Assembly (NCBI GenBank): GCA_021904315.1
Contig: CM038911.1
Location: 19,007,390 to 19,071,389 of the forward strand
DNA from: Sphagnum magellanicum
Taxonomy: Eukaryota; Streptophyta; Sphagnopsida; Sphagnales; Sphagnaceae
Length of the DNA: 64,000 nt
Reading direction: 5' to 3'
Within the stretch, counting starts at the first letter, position 1. Every line of letters starts with the position of its first letter. The translations under genes and the position numbers were made by a program. Below are positions 24,467-36,514 of the stretch, piece after piece. The notes beneath the pieces were generated by a model. That model saw only the letters and a list, made by a program, of their open reading frames with translations. It was not told the origin of the DNA and searched no databases.

Positions 24467-24735
24467 GTCGATGAGTTGGAGCTTTGCTTTCGGGAATTTG
24501 CGTTTGCGTTTGCCTTTGCTTTTTGGGTTTTTGTCCGCTTCCGTCGCAGCGAGAAGACGGGACGACGGGATTGTCGCTGGCGCGTGCGCCCCCATGTCTC
24601 GGCGGCGACGGGGAGACGACGACAGACGACAAGCGCGTATGGGCCAAGCGCATGGTCCCACGTGCATCTGCCTATCCTTGGGCTGGCGTGTCCCTTGGCG
24701 TTGGAGATAGCGCTGAGTAGAGTAAATATTAAGCA

Positions 24736-25254
24736 GTCGGCTATTTCTTTATCCTCTCCACTGTGGAGCTTCCTCCTATCATCGTCTACTTTTGCTCCCC
24801 CTCGCTCTCTCGCCCGTAGTTGTTTCTGTTCCGTAACTCCTCCATTATTTTGGCTACCTACCTATTGCAGTTGTCGCTGGAGAATGAATAAGCATAACGG
24901 CGCTCTTCAATTCCGTTCTCGATTCTGGATTCGGTTGCAGATTTTGTGTTTCAGCAGGTGCCTCAATCGCTTTGCTCAATCTCGCGTCATCTTCAGTAAG
25001 TAATTAGTAGGCTATTTCTTTATCCTGTTCCCTCGCCCTATGGAGCTTCCTCTTATTAGATCGTCAAGTTTTACTTGCTCTCTTGCTCGCAGTTTGTGTT
25101 CCGTAACTCTCCATTCTTTGGTTATTGCAGTTGTGGCTGGAGAAGGGAAGTAATATCGGCGCCGGTCTTCAATTCCGCTCTCGATTCGGGATTCCGTTGC
25201 AAATCTTGTGTTTCAACAACAGGTGCCTCTCGATCGCTTCCTCGATCTTGCGTC
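24736..25254 (+). promoter_or_regulatory. Tandemly duplicated leader containing two exon-like copies
   Basis: Segments 24736-24988 and 25007-25254 are tandem duplicates of about 250 bp sharing GGCTATTTCTTTATCC, TTCCGTAACTC, ATTGCAGTTGT, GGCTGGAGAA-like, TTCAATTCCG and TTGTGTTTCA. Each copy holds an exon-like unit with a good acceptor and donor: CTATTGCAG at 24870 with CAG/GTGCC at 24957, and TTATTGCAG at 25130 with CAG/GTGCC at 25222. The implied exons are 87 and 92 nt. They lie upstream of the first coding ATG of the epimerase-like gene at 25841, so they may be alternative or serial 5' UTR exons. Transcript data would be needed to confirm splicing. Confidence 0.6.
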
Positions 25255-25840
25255 TCTTTCCTTTTGAACATTCTTTGAACCACATTTGTGTAGTCACTTT
25301 GGTTTTGTCTCTCAAACGCACCGAAGCTCCCACCTACATATCCACGCTTCTCTCTCTCGTACCTGTTTTGTGTCGTTCTTTGTATTTTTTGGTCTTCGCC
25401 GTTTGTTTCTTTCTAGTTTCCTCTCTTCTGAGATTTTGGCCTCAGGGCGTTTTGTTTCTGCTATCATTGATTTGCTTGAAGCACGCGACTGGATCTTCTT
25501 GTGGTGAAATGCTTTGAATCGATCTTTCTGAGAGGATAGGGAATTCGTGGTTGCAAGGGGACTGAAGCTCTCGTCTGTCAAATTTCTGAAGCTTTGTTTT
25601 TCATGGATTCCATGACACGGTTGTCGGTCTGTCTGTCTGTCTGCTTGCGTGCGTGGGCGCGTGCGTAGGTTGTGCGTCAGACCTGCTTCCAGTTTGTGAA
25701 AGGATCATTTCAGATCCTTAGCTTTTGTCGATTTCCAAGCAGTTTCTTCGATTTCAGGCATTTTTAGCAGGTCTAAGAACTGATCAGATTTTTTTCTTTG
25801 ACAGAATTTGGAAGGGAAAATTCTTAAAGACTGCTTTGAA

Positions 25841-27446
25841 ATGGCTGGGGTACTACGAAAATCACTGGTTCCTGCATTGCTACGATTCAAGACTGTCTCT
25901 CAAATGGTGACACCACAGGTGATTAAAAGTCTGAAATGATCACCGTTCATGATGCTGAAGCCATGTATGAATTACTGTATTGAATCTTGCAAAGATTTGA
26001 ACTTTTCTTAATCTATTTGGAGGAGAAAACACTCCTGATTGTAAGAGAATCATTCTCAGATTTCATTTCATTTATTTATAATCAGATGTCTCCAAAGAGA
26101 TCATTCTCAGATCTTGATTGTTGTGTTGTGCTTGTCAGGCTTCAAAGGTGATGAGTACTTATGTCGGAATGGGTAGTGGAGGCCGGCGTGGAGGGTGGGC
26201 AGTAAGAAGCCCACCTGATGACATCCCATTTGCCATAAAGGCCCTTAAGCACATAGCCATAGCAGTGCCTGATCTTTCCATAGCTGCTGAGCATTACCGC
26301 ACTGCATTTGGAGCACAAGTCAGTGACCCTGTGGTGTGTACCTGTCATTCTTTGTACCACTCACTTCCCTACCATGCATGACTTTGTATTTGTGTGTAAG
26401 AAAGTGGCTTGTTTTGCACATTTATTTAATTTTTTTCTTTTTGTACTACAGTCTTAATAGTGAGTAGATATTGTCTTGATGTCAGGCCTCACAGTCTTCT
26501 TTCTTTTTTGTTGTCTCTAGCTGGTCTGTGTCTAGCACTGATGTTGAAATGTTGCAAAGAGAATTCTTATGATTCAAACTAAAAGGTATGGTTTTGCCTA
26601 AGTTGTGAGCCTTGGCATTTGAAAATTGTTGGTGAGAGGCCCTTAGTAATGGACAGTGCACATGATTTATGGGGCATGCAGGATAAGGTGGTGGATGGAA
26701 TGACTGTAGTCTATGTTCAACTGCCAAATTTGTGTATTGAGCTTGTACATCCTCTTGGGGAGAAAAGCCCTGTGGCTACTTTCCTTTCAAATAATCCAAA
26801 GGGTGGTATCCATCATGTGTGCCTTGCGGTTAGTTCCAACTTTCCTAGTCCCTGACCTTCATCTTGTGCATACCTTACACTTTGGACCAGATTTTTTGTT
26901 ATTGTTTTGGCTCATTATTTAGGAACCACAAGTTGGACCTCAATTTTTTTCCATATATACTGTTGACGAGAAGTCTAGTAGAATCCAGTTAGAACTTGAG
27001 TACCCACTGTGAACAAATTGAAGGCCTCGGGTCTCATCTCTGCAGTGGGTAATTTGGTTGTCCTCAAAAGGTGAACTTCTAACTGGCATCTGACTATCCA
27101 AGTCCATTCCACAAGCAAGGGCAGCTATAACTTTCTGATTGGTGATAGGTGGCACACCACCCCTATTATCTGCTGATGTGTGATGTGTGATGGAAGATTG
27201 TTGGTGTTGAATTTTCTCTGCCATGAAATTAATATCCTGGAGTATTTGCAGGTGGATGATTTACAGTCAGCATCTGGTTATTTGGGTGAGGTGGGTGTGC
27301 CAACCCTTGGGTCACCAGCGAACAGTGCAGATGATAAGCCAGCTGTGTTTCTGCATCCAGAGACAAATATGGGTGTATTGATTAAGCTCCAACAGGCTAA
27401 TCACTTCTCTGCCCGAGATGACATGCCTAGAGCAGTCGGTACTTGA
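25841..27446 (+). CDS. Methylmalonyl-CoA epimerase-like protein (glyoxalase/VOC fold), probably mitochondrial
   Basis: Four exons, 25841-25918, 26139-26333, 26682-26828 and 27252-27446, with GT-AG phase-0 introns, give 204 residues. The first exon (MAGVLRKSLVPALLRFKTVS) is basic, hydroxylated and free of acidic residues, like a mitochondrial presequence. The VOC fold follows: LKHIAIAVPDL with His64, FGAQVSDPV, YVQLPNLCIELVHPLGEKSP with Gln104 and Glu111, GGIHHVCLAV with His135/136, then FLHPETNMGVLIKLQQ. These are close matches to methylmalonyl-CoA epimerase, which interconverts (2R)- and (2S)-methylmalonyl-CoA. In that family the last strand usually reads GVLVELxQ and supplies a metal-binding Glu; here the position is Lys185. 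Activity is therefore doubtful. Flowering plants are not generally thought to use the B12-dependent mutase pathway, so the substrate is open. The exon 2 donor could lie 3 nt earlier. Confidence 0.88.
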
Positions 27447-29118
27447 AAGCCTCAATGAATGCGGAAATGTTCCGCCCATGCTTGCATTGCTCCTCATCAA
27501 ATTCTGGCAAAAGCTTGTGGGTGTCAACAGATGTTCCTGCAGGTTGTAATAAGTTGCACATGAGTGTCATGTGCATCTGATGGCAACACAAGGTCCACTG
27601 CTACCCATTTTTTTATCGAAGGGATTGACCACATTGTTAGGAGGAACTTGCGTTGATGGGATGCTTCAAGTTTTGACCTCATCATCAGCTTGGAGATCTT
27701 TGTATAATTGTACAGTGTTCAAAGGATTTGAAGCATAAGGACAACAAACAGCAGCACCAGATATACATATAACATATGTTGGGTCTCCTTTTTGTGTACA
27801 GGAAATCCAGATCTGGTCCCAATTCAGGGATTGCTGAAACCAGGTGCTCCATCCTTGAGACAAAGAATGCAGAAGTCTGTTTACCTGCAAGTCTAAATCA
27901 GTTTCAGTATTATGTGTACTATTATTACCATAGTTTGCCAGTATTTGTTTGAACAACCCTCTGTACATACACTATGTGTTGGTTAAATAGGAGATGCAGT
28001 CAAGTCACGGAGTGCCTTGTGGACCTTCAAAACAAAGTATTGGATCTCAGTTATGTGTGAGAGTGTTGAAGTTATTGCAAAATATAAGCATAAGTTGAAT
28101 TCTCCAAATTGTTGTTGGGTGACTTGGCTTTGAGGTTGTCTTGAACTTCTCTTGAACGTTTGGTGGGGTAGTTCTCCTGGCAGGACACTAGATCCAGGAA
28201 TGAGCACATTTGGTATATGTGTAAACTGAAGTTGATATTCAATATCCCCTTTTATGCTGGATGCAATGTTATGCATGCTTATTTCTGGTTTGTGTAGTTG
28301 ATGTGACTCCGAGGTGAACGGGAAGTGCCGAGTCTTAGTTTTATCACTGGTTTTGGGTTTGCATAAGTGTCAGGTTTGTTGTTTGAAGATGCAGGGTATT
28401 ATAGACATGGAAAAATTTCTGGTCCAATTTTGATTCTTATGGGTTATGGGTGGCAATTTTTTTTGCAGATATCAGCTAGATATTGATAGATGTTTGCTTG
28501 CTGTTACAAGAGGACAGCATTCTGAGTTTGTCATCTTCCCTTTTTATGTTGGATTCAATGTTATCAGCCAAATTTGATCTGGGGATTCAGACTTTGTTGC
28601 TTCTTGTATCAAAACTGTTATGGTAATGGTCACTTCTGTATTCAGTAGATGAATTGAAAAGAGGTAAGGAGGAATAACAATACCTGAGCAAAATATGAAA
28701 CTAGTTGATATAGTGAGAAGGAGCCACCTGAGGCTTGGCTATTGCACTAACGACTCACTGTACGCAGATCATCATCACGCACTTGTGGGAAACCCTAAAA
28801 ATCTGGGAAACATGAATTGAGGGTGCCTAAGGATACATCATCCGATGAAGAAAAATTTGTCAATTTTGAATAAAGATCTGACATCTTTGAAGCAAGAAAA
28901 ATCTACTTAGAAGGGCAATCTGTGAATGATTTCTTACCAGAAGCAGATTGAGTCTGTTAGAATCTGAACTCTCTGTGTGCATCATTTCTTACAAGGAGCA
29001 ATCTGAATTTGTTAGAGCATGGAACTCTCTAGACTCCTCAGATCTCAATCAAACATAGGTAAAAACAATTCGGCAGTCGACGGAAGGGAGGGCCCCACGC
29101 CGATCTCTGTACACGCAA
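27447..29118. other. Intergenic region between the epimerase-like and PCD genes
   Basis: No gene was recognised. The left part probably holds the 3' UTR of the epimerase-like gene. Open frames on the minus strand around 27666-28276 have no recognisable motifs. The two genes lie head to tail on the plus strand, about 1.8 kb apart from stop to start codon. Confidence 0.5.
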
Positions 29119-29128
29119 TCTATAAGGA
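29116..29128 (+). promoter_or_regulatory. Putative TATA box of the PCD/RAF2-like gene
   Basis: CAATCTATAAGGAAG contains a TATA-like CTATAAG about 100 bp upstream of the ATG at 29225, in a GC-richer stretch. The position would place transcription start near 29150, with a short 5' leader. This is inferred from spacing only. Confidence 0.4.
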
Positions 29129-29224
29129 AGCGCTTCAGGATCCTGTGGCAGGGGGTGTTCTTCTTGTTAGGCTGATTTTCCTCGACCGAGGAAGCCTACC
29201 TCTTCTGCTGCAGTGCGGGGGATC

Positions 29225-30928
29225 ATGGCTTTGGCGTTCTCTCCTGCTATGTTTACTGTCGTCGACTCCTCACTTTCTTCCCTCTCCGCATTCGCTACCT
29301 GCTCTTGCTCCTCCTCCTCCTCCTCTTCTTCTTTGAGCGCTACCCATGGATTTCTGCAACAAAGAAGTCGAAGGTTGTCGGGAATAGGAGGAGGGAGCAG
29401 CAGCAGCAGCAGCAGCAGGCCACGAAGTCCGAGTCTTTTGGTCGTCCGAGCCAGTGATATTCTGGGCGATTTTGGAGGTCGAGATCCAACGACAGGTACT
29501 TCTCTTGGGACTTCAATCCTTGCCACTGAAAACACTTCGAAACCCTGACAAATTTCTGGAAGAACGGATCATCAAATGCCATATGTTCTTCCTAGGAAAG
29601 TAGCCAAGGTTCATGTGTTCTTGACAGGGAGTAGTAGCTGAGGTTCTTTGCTTGCTGGTAGCACTGTTAAGAAATTGACGCCATAATCCAACTTGCTGAA
29701 GAAATGAGCAAGAAATGCTGAAGAAATAGTCTTATTATGTCTATGAAATCGTTTGTTGTTCTGCTGCTAACTGAGTTGCACTTGTTGTGGGTTTCTTTCC
29801 AGCTGAGTTGGAGAGCAATTTTGGGGACAAGGTTGTTGGATTTGCGGGTACGGACCATAACATCCTGATTCCATCAGCCTCTCAATTAGGCCTTGCAGAG
29901 AAGAGTTGCAAGCCCCTGGCACCTGGGACACCTGCTCTCTCAGAAGATGAAGCAAAGGCCCTACTCCGCAAGGTGATGATTCAATCCCTCTCTCTATGTT
30001 ATTGTGAACAACTCAGGTTGCAGCAGAATGTCAGGATGACAATACTGGCTGCAAAGAAACCTTGCACTATCAACTCTTGCCAAACTAGAAGTCTGCTGCA
30101 ATTCTTGTACCATGTACAAAGAGAGCCTTGCACAGACTCTTGTGAAAATTAGAAGAGCTGAGATCCCTTGTACATATTTTGCAATGACCCTGGATTTTGT
30201 ACTTACCATGAGAATGAGAAATTTGGAAGTAATGGACATTTTTTTTCTAGCAGGTGGTTGGGTGGAGAATATCAAGGACTGATGCAGGGCTCAAGCTGCA
30301 AGGGGACTGGAACTTGAAGGATTTCAAAGCGGGCTTGGAGCTTTTTAATAGGATTGCAGTTGTGGCTGAGGCTGAGAACCATCATCCTGACATTCACTTG
30401 GAAAGCTACAAGAAGGGACGAGTAGAAATTTGGACCCACAGTATCGGTGTGTCCTCCTCAACTTTCTCATTTTCCATCTTCTTTCCAATGCGTTGTTTTC
30501 CAGTCACATTTATTTTGTCACCTTCGTGTTCGATCGTTATGATGTGCTGCTACTCATTCTGAAGTGGTCATGATAGTTGTGCACTGTAGTGATATGTGTG
30601 CACCCATGTATTATCATGCCTGCAATATTCATCTGCAAGCTCTTCATGGAATTATCTTCCTTATTCTTCTTTTTGGCTACTATGTTATTTTGTTTGAGCA
30701 CTAAGACAGAGGAAACAAAATAACGTAGGATTAACATATTCTACATCATCTATGAGCATGTTCGAATAGGTGTTTACATTTTTTTTCTTTGATGGATTGG
30801 TGAGCTCATTAGAGTCACACCTTTGTGATGCAGGGGGGCTGAGTGAAAATGACTTCATATTGGCTGCGAAAATAGATCAGATTGATACAAGAGACCTGGT
30901 GAGCAGAAAGAACAAATTTTGGGCTTAA
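29225..30928 (+). CDS. Plastid pterin-4a-carbinolamine dehydratase / RAF2-like protein
   Basis: Four exons, 29225-29495, 29803-29972, 30254-30446 and 30834-30928, all GT-AG with matching phases, give 242 residues. Residues 1 to about 75 are Ser/Arg-rich with two serine runs coded by TCC and AGC repeats, typical of a chloroplast transit peptide. Then come DILGDFGGRDP, ELESNFGDKVVG and HNILIP, features of the plant plastid subfamily. The PCD domain covers LLRKVVGWR, LQGDWNLKDFKAGLELFNRI, ENHHPDIHLES (His190, His191), EIWTHSIGGLSENDFILAAKID (His209). PCD recycles oxidised pterins; the plastid subfamily includes RAF2, a Rubisco assembly factor. The three His residues typical of catalytic PCD are all present, so dehydratase activity is possible. 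The start at 29225 is the first ATG in frame. Confidence 0.93.
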
Positions 30929-33827
30929 GTATAGTGTGTAGTCAGGATGTTCATCTTGCAAGTATGATGGATTAGCCATGACAATCATTAACCCCAAGCG
31001 TAGAGACTCTTTTCACTTCAATTGCTAAGGCCACAAACACAGAGTTAGTTTATGGATTATAGAGGAACTTTCATTTGGACGACTAACCATGATGCCCCAC
31101 TTCCCATTAAGTTCTGGAGTTTAGGCCGGAAGGTTTGTGGAAACCAAGTGGAAACTATTGCATTGCAGCTAGGTATCTACTCTCGTCCCACCCTCTCTTC
31201 CCACCATTGCATGACAAGTGAGTTGGGCCTTGTAATGTTAATCTTCTCTCTTGTCCTTGTGAATTGGGGCGGGTTTGCAACATGCTTATCCTTGTGAGGA
31301 TTTGGGCAGTCGGAAAGAGTCTTTGCATTGGAGCTCAGAACCTCAACCTTGGAAGTGCCAGAGACCCAATTCAAACACTGAATGATCCTTTGGGGGATCA
31401 ATGTAGGCATCATGACCTTCCCCTCTCATCATCAGCATTTGCTTCAGATTTTCATTTGTTGCAGAAACAGGTCATCATGAGAGGGGGAATCAGATTCTTG
31501 AATAGCTAGCTGACAGTGTTTTTGTGCTATGGACTCTTTCCACACAACCTCAGGGGGGCCATGTCAGTATCATGTGTGACATTGAATTGATTATTGTTTA
31601 ATAGTTTGATCAATGTTTCTTCCATATGTTTTGGGCACAAAATGATGATGTGGGTTGTTGTTGAGACTTTGAGAACTTTTAGATTCATGTTTTAAAATCC
31701 ATTATCAAATTCTCCACCTTCTATGAAATAGTTATATATTAAGTTAGTTTTGAAAAACCCATTATCAAATTGTCTCACCTTATTTCATAGTTATATTAAA
31801 TAACTTAACTGTCCTCAAAGAGCATGCTGAAGAGACACCCCTATTATTTTGATTTACATCAGTCAATAAAAATGAAAGCTGAATTGTTCAAAATAGGACA
31901 ATATAAGGCTCACAAACTTGATCACATGTGCTAAAACAGTATGGAAAAAATTCACATAAAAAAACAACCGAGGATTTCTGAATAGATCACAAAGAAATTC
32001 TTTTTGCATTCAATGCACATTGCGATGTCACTCTGATTTGATGGACATCTCTGAAACTCATTCTTAAACCCTTAAACCTCAGAAATTCATAGAATGATAA
32101 ATCATACTCTGAAACTCATAGAGTGATGATACAGATTTGTGTAATTCCAGAGTTCTGCCCCCCATTGCACCAACTGTTGGTGCTCCTGAAACCAAAGAGC
32201 AAAGCAGCACTCATTTACATCCAGGAAAGGAAGATTTGTCAAAAGGGTTGTTCTCATTATTGCCACACTGAACATTTGTGACAATTACTGTCTGTACATC
32301 ATGCTTCATCATGGGTTGCAGGTGCTCGATTGAGGCCCTGCCATCCATAGGGAATTGATAATCAGTAATAAATTGAGGACACCATTGCTACTGTAAGCAT
32401 ATAAAATTAGAGACACTATCATGCACTGCATGTAGCTTGGGGCTGGACATGCACCAGACCTAATGATTTGGACAGAATCTCTTCACAGGACCTAGGTCAA
32501 GACTTAGAACCATCACAAGTCATTTGGCTCATGAGGAATGGAACCACTTTCTTACAAGTTGTGAAGACTTCAAATTGCTCGAGAATTGCATCAGAAATGG
32601 GTTAGAAGGGGATCTCACCATGTGTATCTATAAAGATACAAGACAGCAGGCTGCCACATGTATTGTTGCTGGATACAAGCAGATAATCCAGTGTCCAAAT
32701 CTGTGCTACCATGTAGAACCTCACAAGTACACTTGTCATGCAGTCACTCCACAACCTATAATAGCTAGTGTAAGTGTTCACAGGGTAAAAAACAGACCAC
32801 TAAACCAATAAACCGCCCCTATAAACCCATAGTACAGTTTTCCGCAACTGGAATACCAGTGAAATTTCAGTTTATCAGCCAAAGCTTTTCCACTGTTGCA
32901 ATTCATCAATGTAAAGGGTTGATGAAGGGCCCTTGTATACTATCAGGGAAACCTCACCTGATGAGCAAGAGCATCGCACATGAAACACACTAATGTATGC
33001 ATTAGATTCAGAACCCTGTGAAGAATCATTGAAAGTACTAGGTACTCAAAAGTGACTAAAAAGTGAGGTGTCAAGAATTCAGTTCTGTGGCCTCTCCTCA
33101 TGTGCCAACTTCTAAGAGCAGTCTATATTCATTAACATGTAGAGATGAACCACAAAAGTAACTTCAGAACCGTGTTGAGCCAAAACTTCCAACTCTTGCT
33201 GCATAAGCCCAAAATCCCACTTGGGTTTTGGCACAAACAATAATCCTCCTAGATTTTGCAACAGTCAAAACAGATAAAAATTATGAACCTCCACAGATAT
33301 GTAAAATCTGATTCAATATCATCATATAACCAAAGATCATAAATGGAGGGTTTGCAATTAGGGAAGGTAACTGAATCCAAGTGGAATCACAAGATGCCCA
33401 GGACATTCCAAAGTTTGCATCTAATATCCCTTGACTCATGAAGCTCACAAAAAATATCAAATGACCTTGTGTTGATATAATTGGTAGCCATAATGTGGTA
33501 GCCAATTGGCATCCTAGATATAATAAGCCTGCATCTGCCCCTCATTTGATTGACAAACTCTATTGACCTAAGATATCTTGACTGCAGAATTGCTGAGTTC
33601 CAGTTCTCTCTGCAAGTTCAGGCAAGCACAAAAAACCCTTGCCTGTATTCCATTGCCATTATGAAATTGCCATAGTACAAATCCTTAACACTGACCACAA
33701 GAAATTGTGGAGAGGAAGGAAAGGTGGCAGCATACTTCAGCAACAATAGGTAGTCTGATGACTCTGACCTAGGTTGAAGGTTTCCTGAGGTTGAGCCCCA
33801 TATAATCAATACATACACAGGAGTAGA
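30929..33827. other. Intergenic region between convergent PCD and Di19 genes
   Basis: No gene was recognised. The flanks must include the 3' UTRs of the convergent PCD (+) and Di19 (-) genes. A tandem duplication of about 57 bp lies at 31691-31747 and 31750-31807, sharing CCATTATCAAATT and CATAGTTATAT-type blocks. An imperfect inverted pair occurs around 31410-31485, where CCCCTCTCATC is answered by GGTCATCATGAGAGGGG. Other open frames carry no known motif. Confidence 0.5.
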
Positions 33828-36514
33828 TTAGCTGTCACCAAAAATAGTTGAGAGCACCAGTTGCTGCATAAACTTAGCACGGAGTGCTGCATCTTTTGAC
33901 TTCTGTTCCCGCTCCTCTGCTGTTAATGAGGCATCCCCACTGTCCCAGAAATGGCAGAGCATGAAAAAATGAGAATCATGAACACAAGGACACTTGCACA
34001 AAGCATATTTTTGACATTACTTGTCCCTGCTGTTGCACTCCATGACATTTGCTACTATTCCTCTAACAAACTTGCTACTTGAGAGCCTGCAACAATTACA
34101 GTACTCTTGGAAAACTTTGGTTGGTGGGCCATATGCAAAGCCACACCCTGTGGCCAGTTTTCATGGAAGAAGAGAGTGTGAAGGACAGATAACCCAAAAC
34201 ATATCTATGAGACTTCAAAGAAAATAACACTTTGAAGTCAACCATTGTGCCAGTTCCAAGAAAACCAAAACAAAAACAACAAGAATCAGTGCAATCATAA
34301 CCTTACAAGTGTCACTCACAAAGTACCAGACCATCACCTTTATCATGACTAGCTGCCATGACTCCCCGCTGATTTCAACAGCTTCTGGCAGTGTGTACAT
34401 AATATCTATGAATCAGCAGAGAAATCTCCAAAAGAAGTTTAAGATAACATGACTGCAATGAATGCAATCATAGCCTTATGAGAGTTAGTCATAAAGTATC
34501 AGATGCATCACCTTCGTCATGAATAGCAGTATCATCGACAAAGGCACAGAGAGGCCTACATAGAGGGGAGTGGTTGGGGCCTACTGCACCCTGAACATAT
34601 GCTTCAAGCAATGGGAAGACTCAATCATGAATATGGCTAATGAAATGGCCAATAGAATCCTCATGTTTGTTGTTGCCTGTGTAATCCTACTTGCACAGCA
34701 TGTATGCAAAAGCAATTGACAAGCTTGTGAAAGTAGCTCAGTTCATTATAGCTTGCCCTGTACATCTAAGGCTAAGGCATAGAGAGACCTACACGGAGGG
34801 TGGATAACACGATGAAAGCAACTTCTGCGAATCATACCTGTGAGTTATCTATCATGGGAACATTTCAGTATGTTTCTGTTAAAAAATTTCACAAGTGATT
34901 TGAAGCTACAAAGGGTAATCTCAGAGCTGGAGAACACCAAACTTGATTCAGAGGAGCAGCACTGATAGATTTGGAGGAGGATCACAGATGTAGAATAAAA
35001 CTGACAAGGTGTTTTGTTTCTGTGTTTCTGGACTCTGCCAGCATTTGAAGTTGTCTCCCAGAAATACAAAGGCACAATATACAATGGGTCTAACAACAGG
35101 AAATGCATAAGGTTTTGCAGCACTAGACCCCACATCAAATTCAGACAGAGGAGAGAGAGTGTGTCAACCTGGGAGTTTGCTGATGGATGGAAGTCACGGG
35201 TTTGGAAGGAATTTCAATAGTTACACTTGGTTTTATGGGATCTTCTCCCTCGGAAATGGGGAGGCTGTAACCTAGGTTGGAGAGGAGTGGGTCAGTAGCA
35301 TTGATGCTGAGGGAATCCACATGGGACATGCCACTCCCTAAGAGGGCCTGCAAATGTGCTTCATGAAGTTCTTTGCCCAGAAGTGAGAGAGTGGCATTTG
35401 ATGGTGTGCTTGCCCTTCGAAATCTTCTCCGGCGCTGCACGTAAGGAGCCGTCAAGGCAACAAATCACATATTGATCAAAATAAACCTTCATGTTGCTCT
35501 CTTTCTGTCATATTCTCATGGCTGGGCAACCAAGACTGCAAACTGCAAACCTCATGCATTTATTGAATTGACAATAAAACCTGATAGCAATTTAAAAGGA
35601 TATCTTAAAGAGATGAGCATGCTGCAGTGTGATATGGCCCACCATGTCCTTTCCTATCTTTGCAGCGCAAACTGGGCAGATCTGTGAAAATTATCCAACA
35701 TATAGTGACCCTTTAGCTCCACAAGGCAACAAAATAGATAGATGATCTCACTGTATAACTCATCTAAAAAGCATAGACCCTAAATGAAGTAAACGGAACC
35801 AAGACCCCGTAAGGTTGCTCAGCTTTTATCCCAAAGTAAAGAACACCACAGCAGAAACTCTCAGCAGGCAGTTCTTCAAAATTCTAGCTTAAAAGGTCCT
35901 AACTACCAACTAGACAATCAGATTGCATTTAGGTAAATATGATTCCTCACAGCCAGCTATGAGCCTGGCTTGAAACAATACCTTGCCACTACAAATGTTG
36001 CAAATAATTGAGCAAGATTCATCAGAAGCTTGGAGTTTGCAAATAACTGCATAAGAGAACATAGAAACACCATAGAATAATGTAACCACTATAAGGAACC
36101 CAACATATTTGCAGTCATGGCATTTGCTCTGAATATGACAAAGCAATACAGAAGCAGTGCAGAACAATGCTGAGTCCTGACCAGGCAAATCCAGGGATAT
36201 AAAAAACTGATCACCGTGACCAGAACAATGAGGAGATATCAAGCATTGCAGATAGACAGAGATTAGCTTACAGCTGGTTTAGACTCGAAGCAGTGCTCAT
36301 TTTCAAGATGAGAACACAGAGATGTGATGTCAAAGTCTTCATCGCAGTATGGGCATGAGAATTCAGGTCGCATGTCCTCATCACCATCCACATCATCAAG
36401 GTTAATGAGTTGATCTGCAAACCAGACCCGGTTCTCGCATAAGTTTGAAACTGGGTCTGCTTGACACACTTTCAACCCCAATTCCCCAGACAAACTCAAA
36501 TCTACTGATCCCAT
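33828..36514 (-). CDS. Di19-type (drought-induced 19) zinc-finger protein
   Basis: Four exons, 36272-36514, 35604-35681, 35169-35440 and 33828-33939, give 705 nt and 234 residues. Di19 proteins are plant nuclear regulators with two atypical Cys2His2 fingers, linked to drought, salt, ABA or light responses. Finger 1 is in exon 1: FSCPYCDEDFDITSLCSHL (Cys54, Cys57, His69, His74). Finger 2 is all of exon 2: ICPVCAAKIGKDMVGHITLQ then H (Cys83, Cys86, His97, His102). Exon 3 starts VQRRRRFRR, a likely nuclear signal, then LLGKELHEAHLQALLG and DPLLSNLG. Exon 4 holds LTAEEREQKSKDAALRAKFM and the LVLSTIFGDS end, as usual for the family. Introns 1 (590 nt) and 3 (1229 nt) are GT-AG; intron 2 is a U12-type AT-AC intron. 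The start follows the first ATG in frame. Confidence 0.94.
35441..35603 (-). other. U12-type AT-AC intron in Di19
   Basis: This 163-nt intron lies between Lys107 and Val108 in phase 0. Its 5' splice site reads ATATCCTTTT, a perfect match to the minor-spliceosome consensus. The 3' end has a branch-site-like GCCTTGAC (branch A at 35452, one mismatch to TCCTTRAC) and terminates in TTAC about 11 nt later, the short spacing expected of U12 introns. No GT-AG alternative joins the two conserved exons: the frame hits a stop just after FKISF. A downstream CAG at 35435 would also be in frame (AT-AG, removing Val-Gln), but the AC end retains the QRRRR motif common in Di19 proteins. Confidence 0.9.

Noticed and set aside
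24133..24474. Open frame with a poly-Pro run
   Set aside because: The proline run is the poly-C tract; the frame crosses unrelated repeats.
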